NCBI RefSeq assembly: GCF_014644535.1
Contig: NZ_BMKW01000002.1
Coordinates: 124,001 to 188,000, forward strand
DNA length: 64,000 nt
Origin: Neoroseomonas lacus
Lineage (GTDB): Bacteria > Pseudomonadota > Alphaproteobacteria > Acetobacterales > Acetobacteraceae
Reading direction: 5' to 3'
Positions 1 to 9,611 of the stretch are shown piece after piece. Position 1 is the first letter of the stretch; each line of letters starts with the position of its first letter. The notes under the pieces are model-generated. The model worked only from the letters and a program-made list of their open reading frames with translations, ran no database searches and was not told the DNA's origin. Both the position numbers and the translations under genes were made by a program.

Positions 1-151
1 CCGGTGGCGTTGTCCGGCAGGTTAAACACCGAAACGCCAGGAGTGAAACGCTTCGCACACCTCGCACATGCATCATCGTCTCGTCCGATGCATCGGGCAG
101 CACGCCATGCCATGCTGCCCGGACGCGCGAACAGACCCGGGAACGCCAAAC

Positions 152-3100
152 ATGCGCCTTGTCCGCCTGCTGATGATCGTCATGCTGTCCCTGCCGGGTC
201 TCGCTCAGGCGCAATCCTTCGACCTACCTGGGCTCAGCCGCGACAGCGGCCAGTATTTCGAAGAGATGCGCCGCCGCTTCCCCGCCGGCGGCTCACCGCA
301 GCAGCGCCTCGCCGCCGAACAACGCGCCCAGCAGGCCGAGGCCCGCCGCGACTACGCCGCCGCCGCGACCGCCTGGGAGGAACGCATCGGCATGGGCCAG
401 CCCAATGGCGACCATTGGCTGTCGCTCGCCCAGGCGCAGGCCAGTCGCACGCCGCCCAACAACCAGCGCGCCCTGCAGGCCGCCTGGCGCGCCTTCCAGC
501 TCGCCCCCTATGGCGAGCCCGAGATCGCGCCCCTGCTGGTGATCGCCGATGTGCTTGGCCGCATGGACCGCCCGGTGCAGCAGATCGAGGCGCTGGAGAC
601 CATCCTCGAACGCTCCGACACGCCCGAATACCGCCAGCGCCTCGAAGCCGCGCGCCGCGCCGCCGGCATGCTGGTCCGCCGCGTCACCCCGGAAGCCGAG
701 GCCGAACCCGCCCGCGCCTGCCTCACCTTCACCAATCCGCCAGCCCGTCGCACCGACTGGAACCCCGCCGACTGGATCCGCGCCGACCCGCCGATCCCCT
801 CGCTCGCGGTGGAACGCGAGGGCGACCAGCTCTGCATCGCCGGCCTGCCCTGGGGCGCTACGACGCGGCTGGTCCTGCGCGCCGGCCTGCCCGGCGAGGA
901 CCGCCAAAATCTGCGCCAGGACACCACGGTCGGCATCGCCATGCCGAACCGCGACCCGCGCATCGCCTTCGACACCCGCGCCTTCATCCTGCCGCGCGGC
1001 CAGGAACCGCGCATCGGCGTCGCCACCGTCAACGTCAACGCCATGACGATGCGCCTGGTGCGCGTGGCCGAACGCAATCTGGTGCCGCTGCGCCGCGACT
1101 GGACGCCAGGCCAGGCGCTGGAATCCTGGTCCGCCGACACCATCAGCGACGACATGGGCCGCATCCTGTGGGAAGGCCGCGCCGAACTGCGCGGCATGCA
1201 GGTCAACCGCACCCTGCGCTCCATCCTGCCGCTGCCCGATGTGATGCGCAGCGCCGGCCCCGGCGCCTATCTGGTCGTCCTGCGCAATGCCGATGCGCGG
1301 CGCGGCAGCGGCGAGACCGCCGCCCTGCCCTTCTTCGTCTCCGATATCGGGCTGACCGCCTGGCGCGGGGCGGATGGCCTCGCGGTGCAGGCGCGCTCCC
1401 TGCAATCGGCCGCCGTCACCGCCGGGCTGCGCCTGATGCTGATGGCGCGCAACAACGAGATCCTGGCCGAGGCGCGCACCGGTGACGACGGCCTCGCCCG
1501 CTTCCCCGCCGCGCTGATGCGCGGCACCGGCCCGCTCGCCCCGGTCGCCGTGCATGCCGAGACCGCCGACGACCTCGCCGCGCTGTCGCTCGAAGCCGCC
1601 TCCTTCGACCTGTCCGACCGCGGCGCCACCGGCCTGCCACAGCCCGGGCCGGTCGATGCCTTCCTGTGGCTCGACCGCGGCATCTTCCGCCCCGGCGAGA
1701 CGGTGAACGTCGCCGCCCTGATCCGCGACCCGGCGGGCCGCCCGCTCGACCTGCCGGTGCGGCTGCGACTGCGTCGCCCGAACGGCCAGGTCGCCGCCGA
1801 ATACGTTCCACCGCGCCAGGATGGCGGCGCCATCTACTGGCCGATGCGGTTGTCAGCCGGCGCCACCTTCGGCGTCTGGTCGCTGGAGGCGCTGACCGAC
1901 CCGGATGCGCCGCCGGTCGGCCGCACGACCTTCCGGGTCGAGGCCTTCCTGCCCGAACGGCTCGCCGTCACCGCCGGCCCCGTCCCTGGCCCGCTGGTGC
2001 CCGGCCCGCAAGGCCTCCCCGTGCCGGTCACCGCGCGCTTCCTCTATGGCGCGCCCGGCGCCGGCCTGACCGGCCAGGCCGAGATGCGCCTGCTGACCGA
2101 CCCCGAGCCCTTCCCCGAATGGCGCGGCTGGCGCTTCGGCCTCGCCCAGGAACAATTCGCCCCCGACCTGCTGACTTTCGATATCCCGGCGACCGACGAG
2201 CAGGGCCGCACCACCCTGACGCTCGACCTGCCGCAGGCGCCGGACACCACGCGCCCGGTGAAGGGCGAAGTCTCGGTCTCGATGAGCGAACCGGGTGGCC
2301 GCGAGACCCGCACACGCTTCACCGTGCCGATCCGCGCGCGGGCCAATTTCATCGCGGTGAAGCCGGCCTTCGAGGGCGACGCCATCGATGCCGGCGCGGA
2401 AGCTGCCTTCGACATCGCCGCCGTCTCGCCCGAAGGCCGCTCGGTGCCTGCCGTGCTGCGCCTGCGCCTGGTGCGCGAACGGCCGAACTGGCGGATCGTC
2501 GTGCGCGGCTCGATCGCGAGGTGGGAAACCGTCTGGCGCGACGAACCGGTCGATGCGCAGGAACTGACCGTCAACGCCGGGCAGCCCGTCCGCTTCGCCC
2601 GCTCGCTTGCCTTCGGGCGCTATCGCCTGGAAGTGTCCGACACCAAGGGCCTCGGCATCACCTCGATCCGCTTCCGCTCCGGATGGGCCGGCGTCGAGAG
2701 CGCCGAAATCCCCGACCGCGTCGATGTCGCCGCCGACCGGCAATCCTATGTGCCGGGCGCCACCGCGCGCATCCGCATCACCCCGCCCTTCGCCGGCCAT
2801 GCCTCGATCGCCGTGCTGACCGACCGGCTGGTGTCGCTGCGCGAGGTGGACGTCGCCGCGGGCGGCACCGAGATCGAGGTCCCGGTCGATGCCGCCTGGG
2901 GCCCCGGCGCCTATGTCGCCGTCACTGTCTTCCGTCCCGGCGAGACGCGCTCCGGCGAGCCGGGCCGCGGGCTCGGCCTCGCCTGGGTTGGGCTCGACCC
3001 GGCGCCGCGCACGCTCGGCGTCGCCATCGACACGCCGCCGCTGGTGCGCCCGCGCCAGCGCGTCGAGATCCCGGTGCGCGTCACCAATGCGAACGGCCAG

Positions 3101-5257
3101 GTGCTGCTCACCCTCGCCGCTGTGGATGAGGGCATCCTGCGCCTGACCAACTTCGCCAACCCCGACCCGGCGGCGCATTTCCTCGGCCGGCGTGGTCTCG
3201 GCGTCGACATCCGCGACGATTACGGCCGCATGATCGCGCCCGCCGAAGGCGAGCTCGCCCTACTGCGCCAGGGAGGCGACGAAGGCGACGGGGCGGACGT
3301 CATCCAGCCGCCGCAGCGTCTCGTCTCGCTGTTCTCGGGCGTGGTGCGCGCGGGGCCGGATGGCGTCGCGATGGTACCGCTCGATATCCCGGATTTCGCC
3401 GGCGAGCTGCGGCTGATGGCGGTGGCCTGGGAAGGCACCCGCATCGGCGCCGGCGCCCATGCGCTGACCGTGCGCGACCAGGTAGTGGCCGAGGCGCTGC
3501 TGCCGCGCTTCCTCGCCCCGGGTGACGAGGCGCGGCTGTCCGTCCTGCTGCACAACATCGAACTGCCGGCCGGCGAGGTCGCCGCCGAGCTGTCCACCAC
3601 CGGCGGCCTGTCCATCGTCGGGCCGACCCGCCTCGCGGCGAACCTCGCCACCGGCGCCCGCGCGCAGCCCTTCACCACGCTGCGCGCCACCGAGGGCGGC
3701 GAAGGCGTCGTACGCCTCGCCGTCACCGGTCCAAACGGCTTCCGGGTTGAGCGCGAGAGCCGCATCACCATCCGCTCCTCCCGCCCGCGCGTGACGGAGG
3801 TCGCCGGCGTCGAATTGCCGCCCGGCGTCGAATTGCCGTTGACGGTCCCGGCGGACCGCTTCGTCAACGGCGCTTGGCGGGCCAGCGCCTCCTTCGGCGC
3901 CGTGGTCCGCTACGACGCGGCGGCGATGCTGCGCGCGGTCGAGGACTTCCCCCTCGCCTGCCTCGAGCAATCGGCCTCGCGCGCGCTGGCGCTGTCCACC
4001 GACCTCGCCGCCGAGGCCGGCTCCGACCGCGCCATCCGCCTGCAACGCGCGGTGGATGCCATTCTCGACCGGCAGCGCTTCGATGGTTCCTTCGCCATGT
4101 GGAGCGCCGATGGCGAGGCGCAGCAATGGTTGACGCCCTACGCGGTCGAGGCGCTGCTGCGCGCCCGCACCGCCGGCGCCACCGTGCCGGAAGGCGCGCT
4201 GCGCGAGGCGCTGCGCTTCCTCGACGACGCCATCGAGGATGCCGGCGGCGACAGCCCGACCGATCGCGCGGCGCAGGCCTATCGTCTCTATGCGATGGCG
4301 CTGGCCGGGCAACCACGCCTTGGCGCGGCACGGCGACTGATAGAATCGCTGAATGACATGCCGACGCAGATCTCGCGCGCCCAACTCGCCGCCACCTTCG
4401 CGCGTGGCGGCGACACGGTGCGCGCGCAGCAGGCCTTCACCGCCGCGCTCGCCACCACCGGCCGGCGCTTCTGGTCCTTCGACTACGGCACCGCGTCGCG
4501 CGACGCGCTGGCGACCACGCTGCTGCTGCGCGAAAGCGGGCTGCTCACCGACCGGCTGACCCAAGCCATGTCGGTGCTGCCGGGCGCCGACTTCACCCCC
4601 AATCGCAGCAGCACCCAGGAACAGGCCTGGGCGGTGCTCGCCGCGCAGGTGCTCGGCCAGGGCATGCGGGCGGCGAGCGTCGCGGTGAACGGTTCCGCCC
4701 TGCCGCCGCGTCCGATGGTGGTGACGGCGCTCACCGCCTCGGGCACCGCGCGCAACCTCGGCACCGCGCCGGTCTGGCAGGCGGTGTCGATCACCGGCAT
4801 CCCGCGCCAGGCGCTGCCCGCCGCGCGCGAGGGCTTCCGCGTCACGCGCCGCTTCTTCGCACTGAACGGCGAGCCGCTGAACCTCGACACGCTGGCGCAG
4901 AACACCTCCTTCATCCTGCTGATGGAGTTGCGGTCGGAGACCAACGACCGGCATGAGGCGATGATGGTCCAGGGCCTGCCGGCCGGCTGGGAAATCGCCT
5001 CCCGCCTGCCGTCCGGCGACATCGCCGGCATGCCATGGCTCGGCACGCTGACCGCGGTGGACAGCCAGCCGGCCCTCGATGACCGCTACGCGGCGGCCGT
5101 AACGGTCACCCCGGCCCAGCCCTTCGCGCGCGTCGCGGTACGGCTACGGGCGGTAACGCCGGGGGCATTCGAGCTGCCCGGCGCGGAAGCGCAGGACATG
5201 TACCGGCCGGGGATCTTCGCACGGCAGAACGTGGCGCGGATTACGGTGCTGCCGTGA
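152..5257 (+). CDS. Alpha-2-macroglobulin family protein (thioester type)
   Basis: Large periplasmic protein of 1701 residues. The start at 152 is chosen because it opens a clear signal peptide (MRLVRLLMIVMLSLPGLAQA); the frame is open upstream but does not look like protein. The body has the repeated beta-rich domains of bacterial alpha-2-macroglobulins. The thioester motif CLEQ is at residues 1270-1273, so this is the covalent-trapping class (E. coli YfhM-like). In the family, proteases that cut a bait region trigger the thioester and are trapped. The next gene is a penicillin-binding protein 1C, the usual partner, which suggests joint periplasmic defence and wall repair. There is no cysteine in a lipobox, so the protein is probably soluble in the periplasm. 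The family call is secure; the target proteases are unknown. Confidence 0.93.
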   Translation: MRLVRLLMIVMLSLPGLAQAQSFDLPGLSRDSGQYFEEMRRRFPAGGSPQQRLAAEQRAQQAEARRDYAAAATAWEERIGMGQPNGDHWLSLAQAQASRTPPNNQRALQAAWRAFQLAPYGEPEIAPLLVIADVLGRMDRPVQQIEALETILERSDTPEYRQRLEAARRAAGMLVRRVTPEAEAEPARACLTFTNPPARRTDWNPADWIRADPPIPSLAVEREGDQLCIAGLPWGATTRLVLRAGLPGEDRQNLRQDTTVGIAMPNRDPRIAFDTRAFILPRGQEPRIGVATVNVNAMTMRLVRVAERNLVPLRRDWTPGQALESWSADTISDDMGRILWEGRAELRGMQVNRTLRSILPLPDVMRSAGPGAYLVVLRNADARRGSGETAALPFFVSDIGLTAWRGADGLAVQARSLQSAAVTAGLRLMLMARNNEILAEARTGDDGLARFPAALMRGTGPLAPVAVHAETADDLAALSLEAASFDLSDRGATGLPQPGPVDAFLWLDRGIFRPGETVNVAALIRDPAGRPLDLPVRLRLRRPNGQVAAEYVPPRQDGGAIYWPMRLSAGATFGVWSLEALTDPDAPPVGRTTFRVEAFLPERLAVTAGPVPGPLVPGPQGLPVPVTARFLYGAPGAGLTGQAEMRLLTDPEPFPEWRGWRFGLAQEQFAPDLLTFDIPATDEQGRTTLTLDLPQAPDTTRPVKGEVSVSMSEPGGRETRTRFTVPIRARANFIAVKPAFEGDAIDAGAEAAFDIAAVSPEGRSVPAVLRLRLVRERPNWRIVVRGSIARWETVWRDEPVDAQELTVNAGQPVRFARSLAFGRYRLEVSDTKGLGITSIRFRSGWAGVESAEIPDRVDVAADRQSYVPGATARIRITPPFAGHASIAVLTDRLVSLREVDVAAGGTEIEVPVDAAWGPGAYVAVTVFRPGETRSGEPGRGLGLAWVGLDPAPRTLGVAIDTPPLVRPRQRVEIPVRVTNANGQVLLTLAAVDEGILRLTNFANPDPAAHFLGRRGLGVDIRDDYGRMIAPAEGELALLRQGGDEGDGADVIQPPQRLVSLFSGVVRAGPDGVAMVPLDIPDFAGELRLMAVAWEGTRIGAGAHALTVRDQVVAEALLPRFLAPGDEARLSVLLHNIELPAGEVAAELSTTGGLSIVGPTRLAANLATGARAQPFTTLRATEGGEGVVRLAVTGPNGFRVERESRITIRSSRPRVTEVAGVELPPGVELPLTVPADRFVNGAWRASASFGAVVRYDAAAMLRAVEDFPLACLEQSASRALALSTDLAAEAGSDRAIRLQRAVDAILDRQRFDGSFAMWSADGEAQQWLTPYAVEALLRARTAGATVPEGALREALRFLDDAIEDAGGDSPTDRAAQAYRLYAMALAGQPRLGAARRLIESLNDMPTQISRAQLAATFARGGDTVRAQQAFTAALATTGRRFWSFDYGTASRDALATTLLLRESGLLTDRLTQAMSVLPGADFTPNRSSTQEQAWAVLAAQVLGQGMRAASVAVNGSALPPRPMVVTALTASGTARNLGTAPVWQAVSITGIPRQALPAAREGFRVTRRFFALNGEPLNLDTLAQNTSFILLMELRSETNDRHEAMMVQGLPAGWEIASRLPSGDIAGMPWLGTLTAVDSQPALDDRYAAAVTVTPAQPFARVAVRLRAVTPGAFELPGAEAQDMYRPGIFARQNVARITVLP

Positions 5258-5274
5258 AGGCGGCGGGCGGCAAT

Positions 5275-5586
5275 CGGAGGGGCTCTGCCCCTCCGAACCT
5301 CCCCGCCAAAGGCCTCAGGGCCTCTGGACACCAGTACTGGGTGTTGGGCGCGGCGGGGGTTTCGGGAGTGCAAAGGGCCTGCCCTGCGCGGTGGCAGGGG
5401 ATTGCTCGGGTACCGAGCGCGGCGGGGCAAGTTCCGTCGGTATTATGGCCCATGGAGGCTGTGCTCGGCCCTGCCGCGCAACGCGACCACACCACGCCAA
5501 CGCGCCCGCCATGCCCAACACCCAGTACTGGTGTCCAGAGGCCCTTAGGCCTTTGGTGGGGTGGTTTGGAGGGGCAAAGCCCCTCC
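5275..5586. repeat. Inverted pair of modular two-hairpin intergenic repeats
   Basis: This fills the gap between the macroglobulin and pbpC (5258-5603) and no gene is seen in it. The left copy has a GC hairpin at 5275-5295 (GGAGGGGC/GCCCCTCC arms), a C-rich spacer, a second hairpin at 5306-5327 (CCAAAGGCC against GGCCTCTGG) and a third imperfect palindrome centred on CCAGTACTGG. The right copy, 5513-5586, is the same unit in reverse orientation. About 165 bases lie between the copies. The constant hairpin starts 17 bases after the macroglobulin stop. The same unit recurs at other gene ends in this window. Confidence 0.85.
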
Positions 5587-5603
5587 AGTCTTCGCGCCGC
5601 CCC

Positions 5604-7625
5604 ATGTTCCTGACCCGCCGCCGTGCGACCCTCGCGGCCTGCATCGCCGCGATCATCGCCACCCCCTTCGCCCTCGACCGCGCCTTCCCACCCGACCTGT
5701 CGCGGCTCGCCACGACTGGCACCGAGGTGCTGGACCGCGAGGGTCGCACGCTCTCCGTCCTGCCGGTCCCCGGCGGTACCTGGCGCCTGCGCACCACCAC
5801 GGCCGATGTGCCGGCCACGCTCACCGACCTGCTCATCGCCGCCGAGGATCGCCGCTTCCGCCACCACATCGGCGTCGATCCCATCTCCCTGACCCGCGCG
5901 GCGTTCCAGTGGCTGCGGGCCGGGCGCGTCGTCTCCGGCGGTTCGACGCTGACCATGCAGGCGGCGCGGCTGCTCGAACCGCGGCCGCGCAACCTGCGCT
6001 CCAAACTCATCGAGATCTTCCGCGCCCTGCAATTGGAAGCCCGCTTCAGCAAGGATGAGATCCTCGGCATCTGGCTGACGCTCGCCCCGCAGGGCGGCAA
6101 TATCGAGGGGATCCGCGCCGGCAGCCTTACCTGGTTCGGCCGCCAGGCGATGCGGCTCGATGCCGCCGAATCGGCGTTGCTGATCGCGCTCGCCCGCCGC
6201 CCGGCATCGCTGCGCCCGGACCGCCACCCTGTCGCGGCGCGTGCGGCGCGCGACGCGGTGCTCGCCCGACGCGGCGGCCCGGCGGCCGGGCTATCGGCGG
6301 CGGATCGCGACCTGGCACTCGCCGCCGCCATGCCGGAACGCCGCCAGCCCATGCCGCGCCTCGCGCCGCATCTGTCGCGCGAGATGGCGCGCGGGGCGAC
6401 CGCGCCGGTGACCCTGACGCTCGATGCCGGGCTGCAACGCGCGACGGAACGCCTCGCCGCCGACGTGCTGGCGACTTTGCCAGACCGCGCCGCGCTCGCG
6501 ATCGTCGTGACCGATATCGAAACGCGCGAGGTGCGCGCGCTGATCGGCGGCGAGTGGGGCGCGGAATCGCGCGCCGGGGCGCTGGACCTGACGCGGGCGG
6601 TGCGCTCGCCCGGTTCGGCGCTGAAGCCGTTCCTCTACGCCATGGCCTTCGAGCGCGGCATCGTCACGCCCTCCACCATCATCGCCGACCTGCCGCGGCA
6701 TTTCGGCGCCTATGCGCCGGAGAATTTCTCACGCGACTTCGCCGGCCGCGTCACCGCCGCCGATGCATTGCGGATGTCGCTGAACCTGCCGGCCGTGGCA
6801 TTGCTCGACCAGGTCGGCGCGCTGCGCTTCGCCTCGGCGCTGAAGCTGGCCGGCGCCGCGCCGCGGCTGCCGCGCGGGGCGGATGCATCCCTGCCGCTCG
6901 CCCTCGGCGGCGCCGGCACCACGCTGCGGGAGATGACGGCGCTCTATGCCACCATCGCCGACCACGGCCGCTCATTGCCGCTGCGCCTGACGCCTGGCGA
7001 CAGCCCCGAGGCTCAGCAGGCGCTCGAACGCCGCGCGGCGGATGCCGTCGCCGCCATCTTGGTGCAGCGCTTCCCCGACGGCGGACGGGCGGGCGTGGCG
7101 TGGAAGACCGGCACCTCCTGGGGCGGGCGCGACGCCTGGGCGATGGGATTTGACGGCCGGCATGTCGCCGGCGTCTGGGTCGGCCGGCCAGACGGCACGG
7201 CCTCGCCGGGGGCGACCGGGCGGCATGCGGCGCTGCCGGTGCTGGCGCGGGTCTTCGCCCTGTTGCCCGAAGCCCCGCGCGAGGGGCTGCGCGTGATGGC
7301 CGATGCGCCACGACGGCAAGCACCGGCCGACCGGCTGCGGCTGCTGTTCCCGCCGGCCGGCGCTGCGCTGGCCGAAGGGGCGGGCCCGGTGACGCTGCGC
7401 GCGGCAGGGGGTCGGCGGCCGCTGGCCTTCCTGGTCGATGGCGCGCCACTGCCGCATGAACCGGCCCGGCGGGAGGTCGCCTGGACGCCGCCCGGCGCCG
7501 GCTTCTACCGCATCACGGTGCTCGATGCCGATGGCGGCGCGGCCTCGGTGGCGGTCAGGGTGCGCGCGCCGGATGCACCAGCGGTGCCGACTGCCGTGCT
7601 GGTCCCGATCTCCACGGGGCGGTAG
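5604..7625 (+). CDS. pbpC: Penicillin-binding protein 1C
   Basis: Bifunctional peptidoglycan glycosyltransferase and transpeptidase of 673 residues, anchored in the inner membrane by an N-terminal segment. The start at 5604 is the first ATG after the upstream repeat and gives MFLTRRRATLAACIAA; an in-frame start further upstream would translate the repeat and is rejected. The GT51 domain shows EDRRFRHH near residue 81 and GGSTLTMQ at 112. The transpeptidase shows SALK at 338-341, SLN further on, and KTGTSWG at 501. The C-terminal tail fits the BiPBP_C domain. Its place directly after an alpha-2-macroglobulin gene matches the yfhM-pbpC pairing known in E. coli. Confidence 0.93.
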   Translation: MFLTRRRATLAACIAAIIATPFALDRAFPPDLSRLATTGTEVLDREGRTLSVLPVPGGTWRLRTTTADVPATLTDLLIAAEDRRFRHHIGVDPISLTRAAFQWLRAGRVVSGGSTLTMQAARLLEPRPRNLRSKLIEIFRALQLEARFSKDEILGIWLTLAPQGGNIEGIRAGSLTWFGRQAMRLDAAESALLIALARRPASLRPDRHPVAARAARDAVLARRGGPAAGLSAADRDLALAAAMPERRQPMPRLAPHLSREMARGATAPVTLTLDAGLQRATERLAADVLATLPDRAALAIVVTDIETREVRALIGGEWGAESRAGALDLTRAVRSPGSALKPFLYAMAFERGIVTPSTIIADLPRHFGAYAPENFSRDFAGRVTAADALRMSLNLPAVALLDQVGALRFASALKLAGAAPRLPRGADASLPLALGGAGTTLREMTALYATIADHGRSLPLRLTPGDSPEAQQALERRAADAVAAILVQRFPDGGRAGVAWKTGTSWGGRDAWAMGFDGRHVAGVWVGRPDGTASPGATGRHAALPVLARVFALLPEAPREGLRVMADAPRRQAPADRLRLLFPPAGAALAEGAGPVTLRAAGGRRPLAFLVDGAPLPHEPARREVAWTPPGAGFYRITVLDADGGAASVAVRVRAPDAPAVPTAVLVPISTGR

Positions 7626-7628
7626 GGT

Positions 7629-7855
7629 GGAGGGGCGCTGCCCCTCCAAGCCACCCCGGCCAAGTGCCGGGCACTTTGGAATGCCCTATTTTGGCACCGC
7701 GCCCCACTGTCAGGATGAATGCGAAACCCGCCTGGGTGCACGACGCGCGTGACGACGACGTGGCCGGCGCTTGTGCCCATCGCCCAGGGTCGGCTTTCCA
7801 AATGACACTGTCATTTGGTGGGGAGAGGTTCGGAGAGGGGCAAAGCCCCTCTCCG
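7629..7855. repeat. Inverted pair of two-hairpin repeats between convergent genes
   Basis: pbpC (+) and azlD (-) converge here. The left unit starts 4 bases after the pbpC stop: a constant hairpin at 7629-7647, then a second imperfect hairpin at 7660-7679 (CCAAGTGCC against GGCACTTTGG). The right unit runs the other way: a perfect odd palindrome at 7798-7818 with arms CCAAATGACA and TGTCATTTGG, then a perfect 11-base-pair hairpin at 7831-7855 with loop AAA, lying 16 bases past the azlD stop. Both constant hairpins sit where a transcription terminator for the adjoining gene would be, but neither has a T tract. Confidence 0.8.
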
Positions 7856-7871
7856 GTTCACCCGCCCGCCC

Positions 7872-8174
7872 CTACACCACCATCCCCAACACCCAGATCG
7901 CCGCCACCCCCACAGCGATCGCCACCGCCAGATTGCGCGTCACGGCCTGCGCCAGCACCACGAGCGCCGCCGCCACGAAGCCCTTCAGCCCCTGCATCGC
8001 CAAGGCCGGCGCCACATAGGCGACAAAGATCGGCCCTGGCAGATGCTGCAGCGTCATCTCGACGAAGCGTGGCGGGCGCAGCGCTCGGAACAGCGCATAG
8101 CCGCCGGCGCGGCACAGATAGGTCGCCAGCGCCATGCCCAAGATCGCCAACAGCACATCGAGGCGAAGCGTCAT
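7872..8174 (-). CDS. azlD: AzlD family branched-chain amino acid transporter subunit
   Basis: Small integral membrane protein of 100 residues (MTLRLDVLLAILGMALATYL start) with about four hydrophobic segments and the AzlD pattern of an early CRAGGY sequence. With AzlC it forms an exporter of branched-chain amino acids, as shown for the family in Bacillus and Corynebacterium (BrnFE). The start at 8174 overlaps the azlC stop as ATGA, so translation is probably coupled. It is the last gene of recX-azlC-azlD. Confidence 0.85.
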   Translation of the reverse strand: MTLRLDVLLAILGMALATYLCRAGGYALFRALRPPRFVEMTLQHLPGPIFVAYVAPALAMQGLKGFVAAALVVLAQAVTRNLAVAIAVGVAAIWVLGMVV

Positions 8175-8878
8175 GCCCGGCGCATCTCCAGCCAGGCGCC
8201 AAGCACCGCCCCCGACAGCGCCCCCGCCAACAGGGGCCATGGCGCGCCGAGCCCGGCCGACCATGCGACCAGCGCCATCGCCGCCGCCAACAGCCACGGC
8301 AGCAGGTCGCGCCGCACGCCCTGCCAGACAGGTACCAGGATGGCGCAGAAGGTCGCCACTGCAGCGAAATACAGCGGGTGCCCGGGTGGCAGCCTCACCA
8401 CCGCCCCCAGCACATGGCCGAGCCCCACCGCGATCATCCAGAAGAACCACAGCGCGAGCGAAACCCCCAGCAGGAACCCCGCATCCCGCCCGCCGCGCCG
8501 CATATCGGCGACTGAGAGCGCGTAGGAATGGTCCACCAGCGTCGCCAGCGTGCCCCACAACCGCCAGCCCCGCAGCCGGTTGAGCCAGGGGGCCAGCGCC
8601 GCGCCCATCGGCGCGAGGCGCATGTTCACCACCAGCGCGGCGAGCGTCGCCGCGGCAACCGGCGCCGGGTCGGTCCATAATTCCAGCGCCAGCAGCTGCG
8701 AGGAGCCGGCAAAGACCAGCCCCGACATCAGCAGCGTCTCCAGCAGCGACAGCCCCTTCGCCGCCGAGATCACGCCGACCACCAAGCCGAAGGGAAAGGT
8801 GCCGATCACCAGCGGAATCGCCTGCCGCGCCCCGCGCAGCACCCCCGCGCGGGTGAAGCTGATACCCGGCCCGCTCAT
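8171..8878 (-). CDS. azlC: AzlC family branched-chain amino acid exporter
   Basis: Membrane protein of 235 residues. The N-terminal part carries the AzlC signature around GVLRGARQAIPLVIGTFPFG and LLMSGLVFAGSSQL, followed by several further hydrophobic segments. It is the large subunit of an AzlCD exporter for branched-chain amino acids; the substrate here is inferred from the family only. It overlaps recX upstream and azlD downstream by four bases each (ATGA). The coupling to recX, a DNA-repair regulator, has no obvious functional logic. Confidence 0.9.
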   Translation of the reverse strand: MSGPGISFTRAGVLRGARQAIPLVIGTFPFGLVVGVISAAKGLSLLETLLMSGLVFAGSSQLLALELWTDPAPVAAATLAALVVNMRLAPMGAALAPWLNRLRGWRLWGTLATLVDHSYALSVADMRRGGRDAGFLLGVSLALWFFWMIAVGLGHVLGAVVRLPPGHPLYFAAVATFCAILVPVWQGVRRDLLPWLLAAAMALVAWSAGLGAPWPLLAGALSGAVLGAWLEMRRA

Positions 8879-9498
8879 GCGCGGCGGGCGGCGAGCAGCC
8901 GGTCCTCAGCCTCGGCCGGGTCCATCGCGAGGGCGCGGCGGGCGACGGGCTGGGCGAAGCCGCCGCGGGCCAGCGCCGCCAGCGCCTTGCGCCGCCTGTC
9001 GGCATCCTCCGCCTCCCGTGCGAAGGGGCCGATGCGCCGGCGGCGGCAATAGGCGAGGGCGGCGTCAAGCTCGGCCTCCTCGTCCTCGGGCAGTGCGGCG
9101 GCGGCGGTCTCGGCGGCGATGCCCTTGGCCGAGAGATGCGCCGCGATCGCCCGGCGCGACCGTCCGGTACGGGCCAAGCGCCGCGCGCGGCTTTCGGCGA
9201 AGGCGGCATCATCCACCGCGCCGGCAGCGACCATGGCGGCGGCGACCTCGGCCGCGGCGGCTCGGGCGAGCGCGGCGGCCGCGGCGGTGGCCTCGCGCGC
9301 CTGCCCCTCGGCTTCCGCCGCACGGGCCCAGCGATCGACCCGGCGTTCCAACACCCGGCGCAGCGCGGCCTCGGTCGCCGCGAAACGGGCGAGATGCGCC
9401 AGCGCCGCCTCCCGCAGGCGGGACGCGGTGGGCGGCTTGCCCGCCGGGCGCGGCGCTCGCCGCTCACGCCTGTTCTGTCCTTGGCCGTCAGCGATCAT
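8875..9498 (-). CDS. recX: Regulatory protein RecX
   Basis: 207-residue, Arg/Ala-rich helical protein. Known RecX proteins bind RecA filaments and limit recombinase activity in the cytoplasm. The three-helix repeats are visible, including VDDAAFAESRARRLARTGRS, which contains the family's D-x-x-F-A pattern, followed by RAIAAHLSAKGI. The start MIADGQGQNRR at 9498 is preferred to the upstream in-frame start, which adds low-complexity sequence. recA is not in the window. It is first in a coupled operon with azlC and azlD. Confidence 0.85.
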   Translation of the reverse strand: MIADGQGQNRRERRAPRPAGKPPTASRLREAALAHLARFAATEAALRRVLERRVDRWARAAEAEGQAREATAAAAALARAAAAEVAAAMVAAGAVDDAAFAESRARRLARTGRSRRAIAAHLSAKGIAAETAAAALPEDEEAELDAALAYCRRRRIGPFAREAEDADRRRKALAALARGGFAQPVARRALAMDPAEAEDRLLAARRA

Positions 9499-9611
9499 GG
9501 GCGCCTTCTCGCATGGGCCGGCGGCGCACCCAAGCGACGCGTGCGGCCGGCGCCGCACGCAACCGCCGGCTCGCCCCCGGCGTTGCCCCTCCACCAATGC
9601 CGGAGGACGCC

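Noticed and set aside
3260..4954. 564-codon open frame opposite the macroglobulin gene
   Set aside because: Antisense shadow in GC-rich coding DNA; no start signal and no recognisable domain.
5391..5603. Upstream in-frame start for pbpC
   Set aside because: It would translate the hairpin repeat into residues (WFGGAKPLQ type) that recur wherever the repeat is read, so it is not protein.
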